19,471 nt of DNA from CADEDH01 sp047974625. Its GTDB lineage: Bacteria > Actinomycetota > Acidimicrobiia > Acidimicrobiales > SZUA-35. Position numbers and translations under genes: made by a program. A model generated the notes under the pieces. That model did no database searches and was not told the origin of the DNA. It was given only the letters and a program-made list of their open reading frames with translations. This document shows positions 7,223-14,716 of the stretch, piece by piece. Positions within the stretch are counted from its first letter, which is position 1, and every line of letters starts with the position of its first letter. Where the stretch lies: assembly GCA_047974625.1 (NCBI GenBank), contig JBKECK010000082.1, forward strand, positions 1-19,471. The letters are read 5' to 3'.

Positions 7223-8215
7223 ATGACCTTCACCGCTCTCGTGCTCGACCGCCGTGACGACACGGTCACCGCGGATCTCGCCCAGCTCGACGACAACCAG
7301 CTCCCCCCCGGCGATGTGACCATCGACGTGGAATGGTCGTCACTGAACTACAAGGATGGCCTGATCCTGCTGGGCCAGGGCCGGCTGGTGCGCGACTACC
7401 CCCACGTGCCCGGGATCGACCTGGCCGGCGTGGTCACCAAATCAGCCGATGATCGTTTCCGGCCGGGTGACCGGGTCGTCGTGACCGGCTGGCGGATGGG
7501 CGAGATCCACTGGGGTGGCTACGCCCAACGGGCCCGGGTCCCCGCGGACTGGGTCGTTCCCATCCCCGCCTCGCTCACCACCCGTCAGGCGATGGCGGTC
7601 GGCACCGCCGGGTTCACCGCCATGCAGGCCCTGATCGGCCTGGAAGGCCACGGAGTGACCGGCACCGAGGACACCCCCCTGCTCGTGACGGGCGCGTCCG
7701 GTGGCGTCGGGGGCTCGGCGATCGCCTGGGCGGCCGCGGCCGGCCATGTGGTGGCCGCCTCGACGGGCCGACCCGAGAACGCCGACGAATTGGCCGATCT
7801 GGGCGCCGAGACGATCATCGACCGGGCCGAACTGGCCGACGCTCCCGGTCGCCCCCTGCTCACCGAACGTTGGGCCGGTGTCATCGACGCGGTCGGCGGA
7901 GCCACCCTGGCCCACGTTCTGGCCGAAGTGGCGTACGGAGGTTCGGTGGCCGCCTGCGGCCTGGCCGGCGGCAACGGGCTCGACACCACGGTGATCCCGT
8001 TCCTGCTGCGGGGCGTCAACCTGCTCGGAATCGACTCCGTCATGTGTCCGGCCGCCCAACGCATCGAGGTGTGGCAGCGGATCAGCGAGGCCGACGCCAC
8101 CAAGGCCCTCGACGCCCTGACCCACGAGGTCGGCCTGTCCGAGGTCGCCGGCCTCGCCCCCGAGATCCTCGCCGGCCGGGTGAAGGGCCGCACCGTCGTC
8201 GACTGCTCCCGGTAG
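7223..8215 (+). CDS. acuI: Acrylyl-CoA reductase / quinone oxidoreductase of the YhdH-AcuI family
   Basis: A medium-chain dehydrogenase/reductase of 330 residues that lacks the catalytic-zinc ligands. It matches the YhdH/AcuI subgroup along its length: SSLNYKDGLIL (39-49), PHVPGIDLAG (60-69), TGWRMGEIHWGGYAQ (88-102), AVGTAGFTAM (125-134), the NADPH-binding loop GASGGVGGSA (157-166), then VAACGLAGG and GVNLLGIDSVM near the C-terminus. AcuI reduces acryloyl-CoA to propionyl-CoA with NADPH, detoxifying acryloyl-CoA made from 3-hydroxypropionate or dimethylsulfoniopropionate. No DMSP or 3-hydroxypropionate gene is in the window, so the physiological source is unknown. The start at ATG 7223 is preferred over an upstream in-frame start at 7184 because the sequence before MTFTALVL is not conserved-looking and would cover the promoter region. 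The next gene on the same strand begins 58 bases downstream. Confidence 0.88.
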   Translation: MTFTALVLDRRDDTVTADLAQLDDNQLPPGDVTIDVEWSSLNYKDGLILLGQGRLVRDYPHVPGIDLAGVVTKSADDRFRPGDRVVVTGWRMGEIHWGGYAQRARVPADWVVPIPASLTTRQAMAVGTAGFTAMQALIGLEGHGVTGTEDTPLLVTGASGGVGGSAIAWAAAAGHVVAASTGRPENADELADLGAETIIDRAELADAPGRPLLTERWAGVIDAVGGATLAHVLAEVAYGGSVAACGLAGGNGLDTTVIPFLLRGVNLLGIDSVMCPAAQRIEVWQRISEADATKALDALTHEVGLSEVAGLAPEILAGRVKGRTVVDCSR

Positions 8216-8273
8216 GGCACCCGGCGGCCGGGGCGCTGGCGTCGTCCCGGCGTCGGCGGGCAGGATGGTCGCC

Positions 8274-9536
8274 ATGACCGTCGAGCTGTCCGTATCCGAT
8301 CCCACCGAGCTGGGCCTCGACCCCGACCGGCTCCAACGAGTCGACCGTTTCATCGCCGAGCGGTATCTTGACACCGGCAAGTTCCCTGGCTTCACCCTGC
8401 TGGTGAGCCGCCGGGGCCGGATCGGGCACCTGTCGACCCAGGGGTTCCGCTCCGCCGAGACCGAAGCCCCGATGACACCCGACACCCTGCTGCGCATCTA
8501 TTCGATGAGCAAGCCGATCACCTCGGTGGCCATGCTCACCCTGTACGAGCAGGGCAGGTACCGGCTCGATCAGCCGGTGTCCGACTTCATCCCGTCCTGG
8601 GATGGCCTGCGGGTCTGGTCCGATGGGAATCCGAGCGCGTACGCCACCACCTACCCGGAACGACCGATGACGATCCGGGATCTGTTCACCCACACCTCAG
8701 GACTGACCTACGCCTGGATGCAGCGACACCCGGTCGACGCGCTTTACCGGGAGAAGGGGGTCGACGGCGAGCACAAGCTCGAGGACTGGGTGGAGCTCCT
8801 GGCCGGCATGCCCCTGCTGTTCTCCCCCGGCTCCCAGTGGTCCTACAGCGTGGCGACCGATGTCCTCGGACGCCTGGTCGAGGTCATTTCCGGTCAACCG
8901 TTCGACCGGTACCTGAGCGAGGCGATCTTCGACCCCCTCGGCATGTCCGACACCGGGTTCTGGGTGGACGACGACCGCGCCGACCGGTTCGCGTCGAACT
9001 ACTGCGTCCCCGCCCTGTCCCCGTTCGGTGTCCCGCCGGGGGCGGAGGGGTCCGAGAAGGTCCTTCTCGACGACGGCGGACCCGACAGCCCGTTCCGGAA
9101 GCCACCGGTGTTCCAGTCCGGTGGTGGAGGCCTGGTCTCGACCGTCGCCGACTACCACCGCTTCACCCAGATGCTGCTCCAGGGCGGGGCGCTCGACGGG
9201 AACCGGGTGCTCGGCCCGAAGACGATCCGCTACGCCACCCGGAACCACCTTCCCGGGGGACGGGACCTGGCCGACATGGGTCAGGCGGTGTTCAGTGAAA
9301 CCAACTACGACGGGATCGGTTTCGGGCTCGGGTTCTCGGTGGTGCTCGACCCGGCGGAGGCCCAGGTGATCACGTCGCCCGGCGAGTTCGCCTGGGGCGG
9401 CGCCGCCTCGACCTTGTTCTGGATCGACCCGGCCGAAGAGCTGGTAGTGATCGGTCTCACCCAGTTGATGCCGTCGTCGGCCTATCCGATCCGGGCCCAG
9501 CTCCGGCCGATGATCTACGCGGCGCTGACCGATTGA
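8274..9536 (+). CDS. Serine hydrolase of the beta-lactamase (class C / family VIII esterase) family
   Basis: A protein of 420 residues with the serine beta-lactamase/DD-peptidase fold. The nucleophile motif SxxK is S77-M-S-K80 in RIYSMSKPITS, the second-motif tyrosine is Y191 in QWSYSVATDVLGRLVEV (YSV instead of the Y-x-N of true class C beta-lactamases), and the third motif is WGG (in FAWGGAASTLFWIDP) in place of KTG. HTSGLTYAW is the usual loop of this group. These variants point to a family VIII carboxylesterase or a related acyl hydrolase rather than a resistance beta-lactamase. No signal peptide is seen, so it is probably cytosolic. ATG 8274 is favoured over ATG 8265 because AGGA lies at 8262-8265; the difference is three residues. 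It lies between acuI and an ACP-phosphodiesterase-like gene on the same strand. Confidence 0.88.
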   Translation: MTVELSVSDPTELGLDPDRLQRVDRFIAERYLDTGKFPGFTLLVSRRGRIGHLSTQGFRSAETEAPMTPDTLLRIYSMSKPITSVAMLTLYEQGRYRLDQPVSDFIPSWDGLRVWSDGNPSAYATTYPERPMTIRDLFTHTSGLTYAWMQRHPVDALYREKGVDGEHKLEDWVELLAGMPLLFSPGSQWSYSVATDVLGRLVEVISGQPFDRYLSEAIFDPLGMSDTGFWVDDDRADRFASNYCVPALSPFGVPPGAEGSEKVLLDDGGPDSPFRKPPVFQSGGGGLVSTVADYHRFTQMLLQGGALDGNRVLGPKTIRYATRNHLPGGRDLADMGQAVFSETNYDGIGFGLGFSVVLDPAEAQVITSPGEFAWGGAASTLFWIDPAEELVVIGLTQLMPSSAYPIRAQLRPMIYAALTD

Positions 9537-9564
9537 CCGGTCAGCCGGCGCCGGTGGGGTTCCG

Positions 9565-10275
9565 GTGAACGTCACTGGCCATATCGCAGTCGCCGCCCTG
9601 GCCGCGGCCCCGGCAACGGCTCGCCCCACCGGCGCCGGTTCGCGGCCCGTGACCGCTCCCCCGGTAGTGGCGTTGGGGGCCGCCCTCCCGGATCTGGCCT
9701 CGATGGGCCGTTTCCGGCTCCTCGGGCGCGCCCGCGCCGGGTCGGATCTCGCCGTCGGTATCGACGCCCACCACACCACCGACGCCCGTTTCCACCGCCA
9801 CCCCTGGTTCATGGATCTGAGCCGGGCCACGGCGACCGCACTGGAACGGGGCGGCCTCCCCCGGGGTGCGGCCCGAGCCTGCGGACACGTTGGGGTCGAG
9901 CTCCTGATCGACGGTCGCCTGTGGCGGGAACCCGGCGTGCGGACCGCCTCGGCGTCCGCCTTCGGGCAGCTCGCGTCGATGCTCGACCGGGACGGCGCCG
10001 AGTTCGCCGCGCTCGTGGTCCCGGATCGTCGGGTCGCCTGGCTCGCTCATCTCCGCCGCCTGACCACGGTGGAACCGCCGGAGGACCACGACGATCCGGC
10101 CGTCACCGCCGGGCGGCTGTTCCGCATCCTGGCGGACCGGCCCCGGCTGCGGTTCGACCGCGGGGCGATCCCCCTCGTGGCCACGGCTCTCGACCGGGTG
10201 AACCCGGCCATCACCGCCGGCAGCGTCGACCTGGTGGAGGAGCTCGCCGACGGGGCCCTCCAACCACGCCACTGA
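9565..10275 (+). CDS. Hypothetical His-rich protein resembling ACP phosphodiesterase (AcpH-like)
   Basis: A protein of 236 residues starting with GTG in the NVTGHIAVA context. Visible features are H6 near the N-terminus, an ALGAALPDL segment with D43, and a cluster H69-H70, D73, H77 and H79 in GIDAHHTTDARFHRHPWF, followed by H108 and E112 in RACGHVGVELLIDG. The order N-terminal NxxxH, a G-x-LPD turn, G-I-x-x-H-x-x-x-D, then a later H-x-x-x-E/D is reminiscent of AcpH-type acyl-carrier-protein phosphodiesterases, which are remote HD-superfamily metalloenzymes. This is a motif-level resemblance, not a confident assignment; a different metal-dependent hydrolase is possible. There is no signal peptide or membrane segment. 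It starts 28 bases after the serine hydrolase gene and ends 28 bases from the convergent recN gene; no clear terminator hairpin is seen in that short gap. Confidence 0.75.
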   Translation: MNVTGHIAVAALAAAPATARPTGAGSRPVTAPPVVALGAALPDLASMGRFRLLGRARAGSDLAVGIDAHHTTDARFHRHPWFMDLSRATATALERGGLPRGAARACGHVGVELLIDGRLWREPGVRTASASAFGQLASMLDRDGAEFAALVVPDRRVAWLAHLRRLTTVEPPEDHDDPAVTAGRLFRILADRPRLRFDRGAIPLVATALDRVNPAITAGSVDLVEELADGALQPRH

Positions 10276-10303
10276 GGACGCTAGGTCGGTACGGGCCGGA
10301 CGG

Positions 10304-11893
10304 TCAGTCGACCCGGCGGGCCTTCGCCGCGTCGGCCACCAGTTCCTGGGCGTGCTGACGGGCCGAGGTCGAGTCGGGCCGGCCCGACAGCATCCGGGCC
10401 AATTCCACCGTCCGGTCGTCGTCGTCCAAGAGCTGCACCTCGGACACCGTCGCGTGGTCGGCCTGCCGTTTGACCACCGCCAGGTGGGCGTCGGCGAAGG
10501 CGGCCACCTGGGGCAGGTGGGTGACCACCAGGACCTGGTGCCGGTCGCCCAGCTGGCTGAGCGACCGGCCGACAGCGAAACCGGCCTCACCACCGATCCC
10601 GGCGTCCACCTCGTCGAAGACGAGGACGGGTGGCGCCTCGGACAGCACGCTCCGCAGGGCCAGCATCGTCCGGGCCAGCTCACCCCCCGACGCCACCTTG
10701 GCCAGGGACTGGAGCGACGAGCCGGGGTTGGCGGCCAGTTGGAACACGACGTCCTGGCCTTCATCGCCGGCCACCGAGATCCCGACCCGGGCCTTGGCCA
10801 TCGCCAGGTCCCTTAGGTGACGTTCGATCGCCTCGGCCAGTTCGGGGGCGGCCCCCCGCCGGGCCCTGGCCACGTCGTCGCGGGCCACGGCCCGGGCCGC
10901 CTCGGCCTGGGCTCGGCGGGCGTCGAGCTCGGCCGCCCGCCGGTCGTGATCCTCGAGTTCGGCCAGCCGGGCGGCGAGGGTGTCCCGCTCCTCGATCACC
11001 TCGGCCAGGGTGTCGCCGTACTTCCGACACAACTGGTGGAGCAGCTGCCGCCGTTCCACCACCTGGGCCAGGCGGTCGGGATCGGGCTCGAGCTGTTCCC
11101 CCAGGCCGCGGAGCTCGTCACCGAGGTCGTCCAGTTCGGCGATCAGGTCGGCCAACCGGTGGTGGGTGGCCGCGAACGGGGGCTGGTTGTCGATCCGGAC
11201 CAGGGCCGCGGCCAGTCGGTCCCGGGCGCCGTCGTCCCCGATGAGGGTCTCGACCGCCACCTCGGCCGCCTCCTGGTGGTTGACCGCACTACCGAGCCGC
11301 TCCTCGTCCCGGGCCAGCTCGTCGGCCTCGTCGGGGTGGGTGAGACCGGCGGCCACCAGTTCGTCGACCTGGTACCGGAGCAGGTCAAGCTCCCGGGCCC
11401 GGGAGCGCTCATCGCCCCCCATCTCGTCGAGGGCGGCCACCACCGCCTGCACCTCCCGCTCCGCTTGCTCCAGGGCGGACCGGTCGACCTTCCCGAACGT
11501 GTCGAGGGCGTCTCGCTGGGCCTCGACCCCCAGCAGAGACTGGTGGGCGTGCTGGCCGTGGAGGTCGACGAGGCGCCGTCCCACCTCGGCCAGGGCCGAG
11601 GCCGTCACCGGGCGGCCGTTGATGTAGGCCCGGGAGCGACCCTCGGCGGCGACCACCCGGGTCAGGATGATCTCCTCACCATCGAGCAGGAACCGACCGT
11701 CGATCACGGCCTCGGTGGCGCCGGGCCGGACCAAGCCCGCGTCAGCCCGGCCACCGACGAGGAGCTCGATGGCGTCGACCACGAGGGTCTTGCCGGCCCC
11801 CGTCTCCCCGGTCAGGGCGATCATCCCCGGCGGCACCGTGATGGTGAGTCGGTCGATCACCCCGAGATCGGCTACGGCGAGTTCAACGAGCAT
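10304..11893 (-). CDS. recN: DNA repair protein RecN
   Basis: An SMC-like ABC ATPase of 529 residues for double-strand break repair. It has Walker A GETGAGKT (29-36), the Q-region HGQHAHQSL (~114-122), a long coiled-coil middle (~140-345, many LAELDD, RARELDLL and ERDTLAARLAEL heptads), the ABC signature SGGELARTML (~402) and Walker B PVLVFDEVDAGIGG (~420), followed by the VVTHLPQVAAFAD switch His. It is somewhat shorter than the usual 550-590 residues, the shortfall apparently being in the coiled coils. The start ATG at 11893 shares its A with the stop of nadK (TGATG), so translation of the two is very likely coupled. The nadK-recN order is conserved in actinobacteria. All ATPase motifs are intact. 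Confidence 0.96.
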   Translation of the reverse strand: MLVELAVADLGVIDRLTITVPPGMIALTGETGAGKTLVVDAIELLVGGRADAGLVRPGATEAVIDGRFLLDGEEIILTRVVAAEGRSRAYINGRPVTASALAEVGRRLVDLHGQHAHQSLLGVEAQRDALDTFGKVDRSALEQAEREVQAVVAALDEMGGDERSRARELDLLRYQVDELVAAGLTHPDEADELARDEERLGSAVNHQEAAEVAVETLIGDDGARDRLAAALVRIDNQPPFAATHHRLADLIAELDDLGDELRGLGEQLEPDPDRLAQVVERRQLLHQLCRKYGDTLAEVIEERDTLAARLAELEDHDRRAAELDARRAQAEAARAVARDDVARARRGAAPELAEAIERHLRDLAMAKARVGISVAGDEGQDVVFQLAANPGSSLQSLAKVASGGELARTMLALRSVLSEAPPVLVFDEVDAGIGGEAGFAVGRSLSQLGDRHQVLVVTHLPQVAAFADAHLAVVKRQADHATVSEVQLLDDDDRTVELARMLSGRPDSTSARQHAQELVADAAKARRVD

Positions 11894-12741
11894 CAGCGGT
11901 CCCGGATCCCGAACTTCTCCTTGAGGACCTGGTGGAAGTCCCGGTCGCCGCGCACCAGGACCGTGGCCTCCACCGGTGATGCCCGGCAGACCACGGCCTC
12001 CCCGGGCCGCAACTCCCGCACGGACGCACCGTCCAGGCTGACCACGCCCGAACGGTGACCGACGATCGTCAGCCTGATCTCGCTGTCCGGGGCGAGCACC
12101 ATGGGCCGGTTGAACACCGTGTGGGCGGCGATGGGGGTGAGCAACAGGGTCCGGAAGTCGGGTTCGACGATCGGTCCACCGGCCGACAACGAATAGGCGG
12201 TGCTCCCGGTCGGTGTGGCCACGATGAGCCCGTCGGCCAGGAAGGTGATGAACTCGCGACCGTTGATCTCGACCGCCACCTCGACGGCGCGGCCGCTCTC
12301 GGACCGGTCGACCACCGCCTCGTTGAGGGCCCGACCGACCAGTTCACCCCCAGGTTCGACGGTGGCTTCCACCATCATCCGCCGCTCGGCCCTGAGCTCC
12401 CCGTTCCGCCACCAGCCGAGCGCCGCGACGAGCTGGTCGGGATCGACCTCGGCCAGGTAGCCGAGATGCCCGGCGTTGACCCCCAGGATCGGTACGCCGT
12501 GGTCGGCGACGAGGGCGGTGGCCCGCAGCATCGTCCCGTCCCCTCCGAGGCTGAGGCAGGCATTGAGCTCCGGCCCGAACCGCTCGTCGGGCACGGCCAG
12601 TTCGGGCCGCCCGACCAGTTCGGCGTCGGTCTCCGGCATGACCGCGACCGTTTCGGCTCCGCACCAGTCGAGGGCGGCCTTGGCCAGGTCAAGGACCTCC
12701 GATCGGTAGTGGTGGATGACCAGACCCAGTCGTTCAGGCAT
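11893..12741 (-). CDS. nadK: NAD kinase (ATP/polyphosphate-dependent)
   Basis: A protein of 282 residues that phosphorylates NAD to NADP. It contains the GGDGTMLRA motif (66-74, catalytic Asp D68), ILGVNAGHLGYLAEV (85-99), the NAD-binding NEAVVDRS (140-147) and the GLIVATPTGSTAYSLSAGGP block (171-190), then FNRPMVLAP. The family is easily recognised and the length is typical. The start is placed at ATG 12741, with GAGGGA eight bases upstream, rather than at an in-frame start 39 bases further up, which would add MARADALTRGTKP ahead of the natural-looking MPERLGLVIH beginning. It is followed by recN with a one-base overlap. In M. tuberculosis tlyA precedes this gene; here only a small hypothetical ORF does. 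Confidence 0.96.
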   Translation of the reverse strand: MPERLGLVIHHYRSEVLDLAKAALDWCGAETVAVMPETDAELVGRPELAVPDERFGPELNACLSLGGDGTMLRATALVADHGVPILGVNAGHLGYLAEVDPDQLVAALGWWRNGELRAERRMMVEATVEPGGELVGRALNEAVVDRSESGRAVEVAVEINGREFITFLADGLIVATPTGSTAYSLSAGGPIVEPDFRTLLLTPIAAHTVFNRPMVLAPDSEIRLTIVGHRSGVVSLDGASVRELRPGEAVVCRASPVEATVLVRGDRDFHQVLKEKFGIRDR

Positions 12742-12871
12742 CGGTTTGGTCCCTCGAGTCAGCGCGTCGGCCCGGGCCACGGCGTCGGGAAAAAGGTCGG
12801 GGAGAAGAGGTCGGGAGAAGGAACGGTACCAAGCGCGGCCGTGGGCGAACGACCGGACCGGTCGGGGCGGC

Positions 12872-13069
12872 TCACGGATCCCGTCGTCGCCCGGGCCAGC
12901 CGATGGTGCGGACCAACCGTCGCCGTTCCGCCCGGGCCAGGGAACTGGCCTGCCGGGCCACCCCCACCAGGTCAGCGATCAGCCCGGCCGGATTGAGGCA
13001 GCCGGCGGGGATGGGCGCCGGGTCCGGGGCGGGCCCGGGGTTGGACGGCCCAGGGTTCGTGTCAGCCAC
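12872..13069 (-). CDS. Small hypothetical protein upstream of nadK
   Basis: A 65-residue frame from GTG 13069. It has a Pro/Gly-rich N-terminus (about residues 5-25, NPGPSNPGPAPDPAPIPAG) and then a helical, basic C-terminal half (LIADLVGVARQASSLARAERRRLVRTIGW). No Shine-Dalgarno is convincing and I do not recognise a family. It is kept because it lies on the same strand just upstream of nadK in a place where small ORFs are known in related clusters, and because the C-terminal half looks like an amphipathic helix with Arg-rich faces. Competing frames on the plus strand are Arg/Pro-rich shadows. It could be non-coding. Confidence 0.35.
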   Translation of the reverse strand: MADTNPGPSNPGPAPDPAPIPAGCLNPAGLIADLVGVARQASSLARAERRRLVRTIGWPGRRRDP

Positions 13070-13189
13070 ACGCCCAGGGTACGGCCCGCCGCGGCCCGCG
13101 ACCGCACCCCACCGCCGATCGATCCGATCCCGCCGGGGAGATCCCCCCGGGTTCGCCCCGGAGCGGACCGCGGCCGTGCCGACCCCCAA

Positions 13190-13195
13190 TAGGAT
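13190..13195 (+). promoter_or_regulatory. Candidate -10 box of the beta-helix / lldD pair
   Basis: TAGGAT on the plus strand, 40 bases before ATG 13235, is a common actinobacterial -10 form. It lies in the 165-base gap between the small minus-strand ORF and the beta-helix gene. No TTG-type -35 box is seen at the right distance. A transcript from here would have a leader of about 33 bases containing the Shine-Dalgarno GGAGG at 13223-13227. This is weak evidence. Confidence 0.3.
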
Positions 13196-13234
13196 GTGTC
13201 AGCCCATCGCGCCTCCCCAACCGGAGGCCCGGTG

Positions 13235-14716
13235 ATGCGGCGGAAGGGGCACCAGGCCGGCTTCCGGCGCGGAACACCCCCCAGCGTGAACACCCCCCAG
13301 AATCCCCGCAACGCGAGATCGCGGCGTGGCGTCGTCATCGCCTGCTGTCTGGCCGCCGGCGCCCTGTTCGGCGTCCTCGCGTTGCGAACCGGTCTGAGGT
13401 CCGGCGGCGAGTACCGGGCCCGAGGCGAGACGGTCACTACGACCGCCCGGGGAACGTCCCGCCCGGACGGGGCCGCGACCAATGACCGGGCGGGCGCGTC
13501 GTCGCCCCAACCGGTTCCGACCACGACCACCCCCTCGGCGGCGTCGGCCGGGTTGGGGGTCACCTGGCCGCACGCCACCTTCGAGGTGTCCGACCCCGGA
13601 GAGTGGGACGACGCGGTCCGGGCCGCCCGGCCCGGTGACGTGATCCGCCTCGTGGCCACCATTGGCCGGCCCCTCTCGTACCGGGGTTCGTCGGCCCCCC
13701 GGGCCGACGTTCGGGGCGGCGGCGGAACCGCAGCCCGTCCGCTGACCATCACCGCCGCGTCCGGGGTCTGGATCGACCCGGGCGACACCTCCAACGACAA
13801 GCCCGGACTCGACGTCATGTACACGAGCCATGTGAACGTGGTCGGGGTCAACGTCCGCAACAGCCAGTTCGGCATCCGGGTCCAGAACTCGACCGGGACC
13901 GCGGCCGCCCCCATCCGGGTGGCCGACAACCAGGTGACCGACATCGGCCACGCCGGGATCCACGTCGGCGGGGACGTGATCGACCACACCCCGAGCCGTC
14001 ACGTGACGGTGGAGGCCAACACCGTGTCGCGGACGGGTCGGACCGCTCCCGAGTACGGCGAGGGCATCTACATCGGCTACGGCGGCCGGGAGTGGGCCGA
14101 CACCACATCCGACGTCACCGTGGTGGACAACGAGATCGCCGAGACCGGGGCTGAAGGAGTCGACATCAAGCCCGGCACCCGCAACATCACCGTCGAGGAC
14201 AACCGCATCCACGACCTGTCACCACTGTCTGGGGGCGCGATCTCCGCCCACTATGTCGGCGAGGTCACCAACCCGGACCTGGACCGCTCCGGGAACATCA
14301 TGATCCGGGGCAACCGGATCTGGAACATCACCCTCGACGGACGGCCGGGATCCAACAACTGGGCGATCTGGGTCGGTCACGGTGGGGTGACCATCACCGA
14401 GAACCTCATCTGGGGGCTCCGGGACGATCCGGGCGCTACCCGAGCGGTTCGGGTCCGGTCGCCGATGTCCTTCGGCCCGAATCCGATCGTGATCACCGAC
14501 AACGTCTTCTGGACCGCGACAGGATGGGTGGCCGAGGGCCAGCCAGCCGGGGCCGGGCTCGTCCAGGCCAGCGGCAACCGGGGGCCGGCCGGAGCCGACG
14601 GGGTGGAGACCCCCATCGAGCCCCCGGGCGCCCCCGCCCTCGGCCGTTCCGGGCCCGCCGACGCCGGCGCCGGGCCCGGCTCGGTGTTCAACCAATCCCT
14701 GGGAGCGTCACCATGA
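13235..14716 (+). CDS. Membrane-anchored right-handed parallel beta-helix protein
   Basis: A protein of 493 residues. Residues 1-31 are Arg/Pro-rich and cytoplasmic-looking. Residues 32-52 (GVVIACCLAAGALFGVLALRT) form one membrane segment or uncleaved signal anchor. A Thr/Pro/Ser-rich linker follows (to about 107), then a parallel beta-helix domain (~110-430) made of NVVGVNVRNSQFGIRVQNS, HVTVEANTVSRTG, DVTVVDNEIAETGAEGVDI and NITVEDNRIHDL type coils, as in pectate-lyase-like and NosD-like proteins. The tail (430-493) is Gly/Pro/Ala-rich. The role is probably polysaccharide binding or cleavage outside the cell; no catalytic set can be named. ATG 13235 is chosen because GGAGG (13223-13227) lies seven bases upstream; an upstream in-frame start at 13196 would add MSAHRASPTGGPV. 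The stop overlaps the lldD start as ATGA, so the pair is translationally coupled. Confidence 0.85.
   Translation: MRRKGHQAGFRRGTPPSVNTPQNPRNARSRRGVVIACCLAAGALFGVLALRTGLRSGGEYRARGETVTTTARGTSRPDGAATNDRAGASSPQPVPTTTTPSAASAGLGVTWPHATFEVSDPGEWDDAVRAARPGDVIRLVATIGRPLSYRGSSAPRADVRGGGGTAARPLTITAASGVWIDPGDTSNDKPGLDVMYTSHVNVVGVNVRNSQFGIRVQNSTGTAAAPIRVADNQVTDIGHAGIHVGGDVIDHTPSRHVTVEANTVSRTGRTAPEYGEGIYIGYGGREWADTTSDVTVVDNEIAETGAEGVDIKPGTRNITVEDNRIHDLSPLSGGAISAHYVGEVTNPDLDRSGNIMIRGNRIWNITLDGRPGSNNWAIWVGHGGVTITENLIWGLRDDPGATRAVRVRSPMSFGPNPIVITDNVFWTATGWVAEGQPAGAGLVQASGNRGPAGADGVETPIEPPGAPALGRSGPADAGAGPGSVFNQSLGASP

Noticed and set aside
8274..9536. Reading the serine hydrolase as an antibiotic-resistance beta-lactamase
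   Set aside because: It lacks the Y-x-N and KTG motifs of class C enzymes and has no export signal; an esterase-type role fits better.
10817..12058. Plus-strand frame (413 codons) opposite recN
   Set aside because: Antisense to RecN with its intact ATPase motifs; no recognisable protein.
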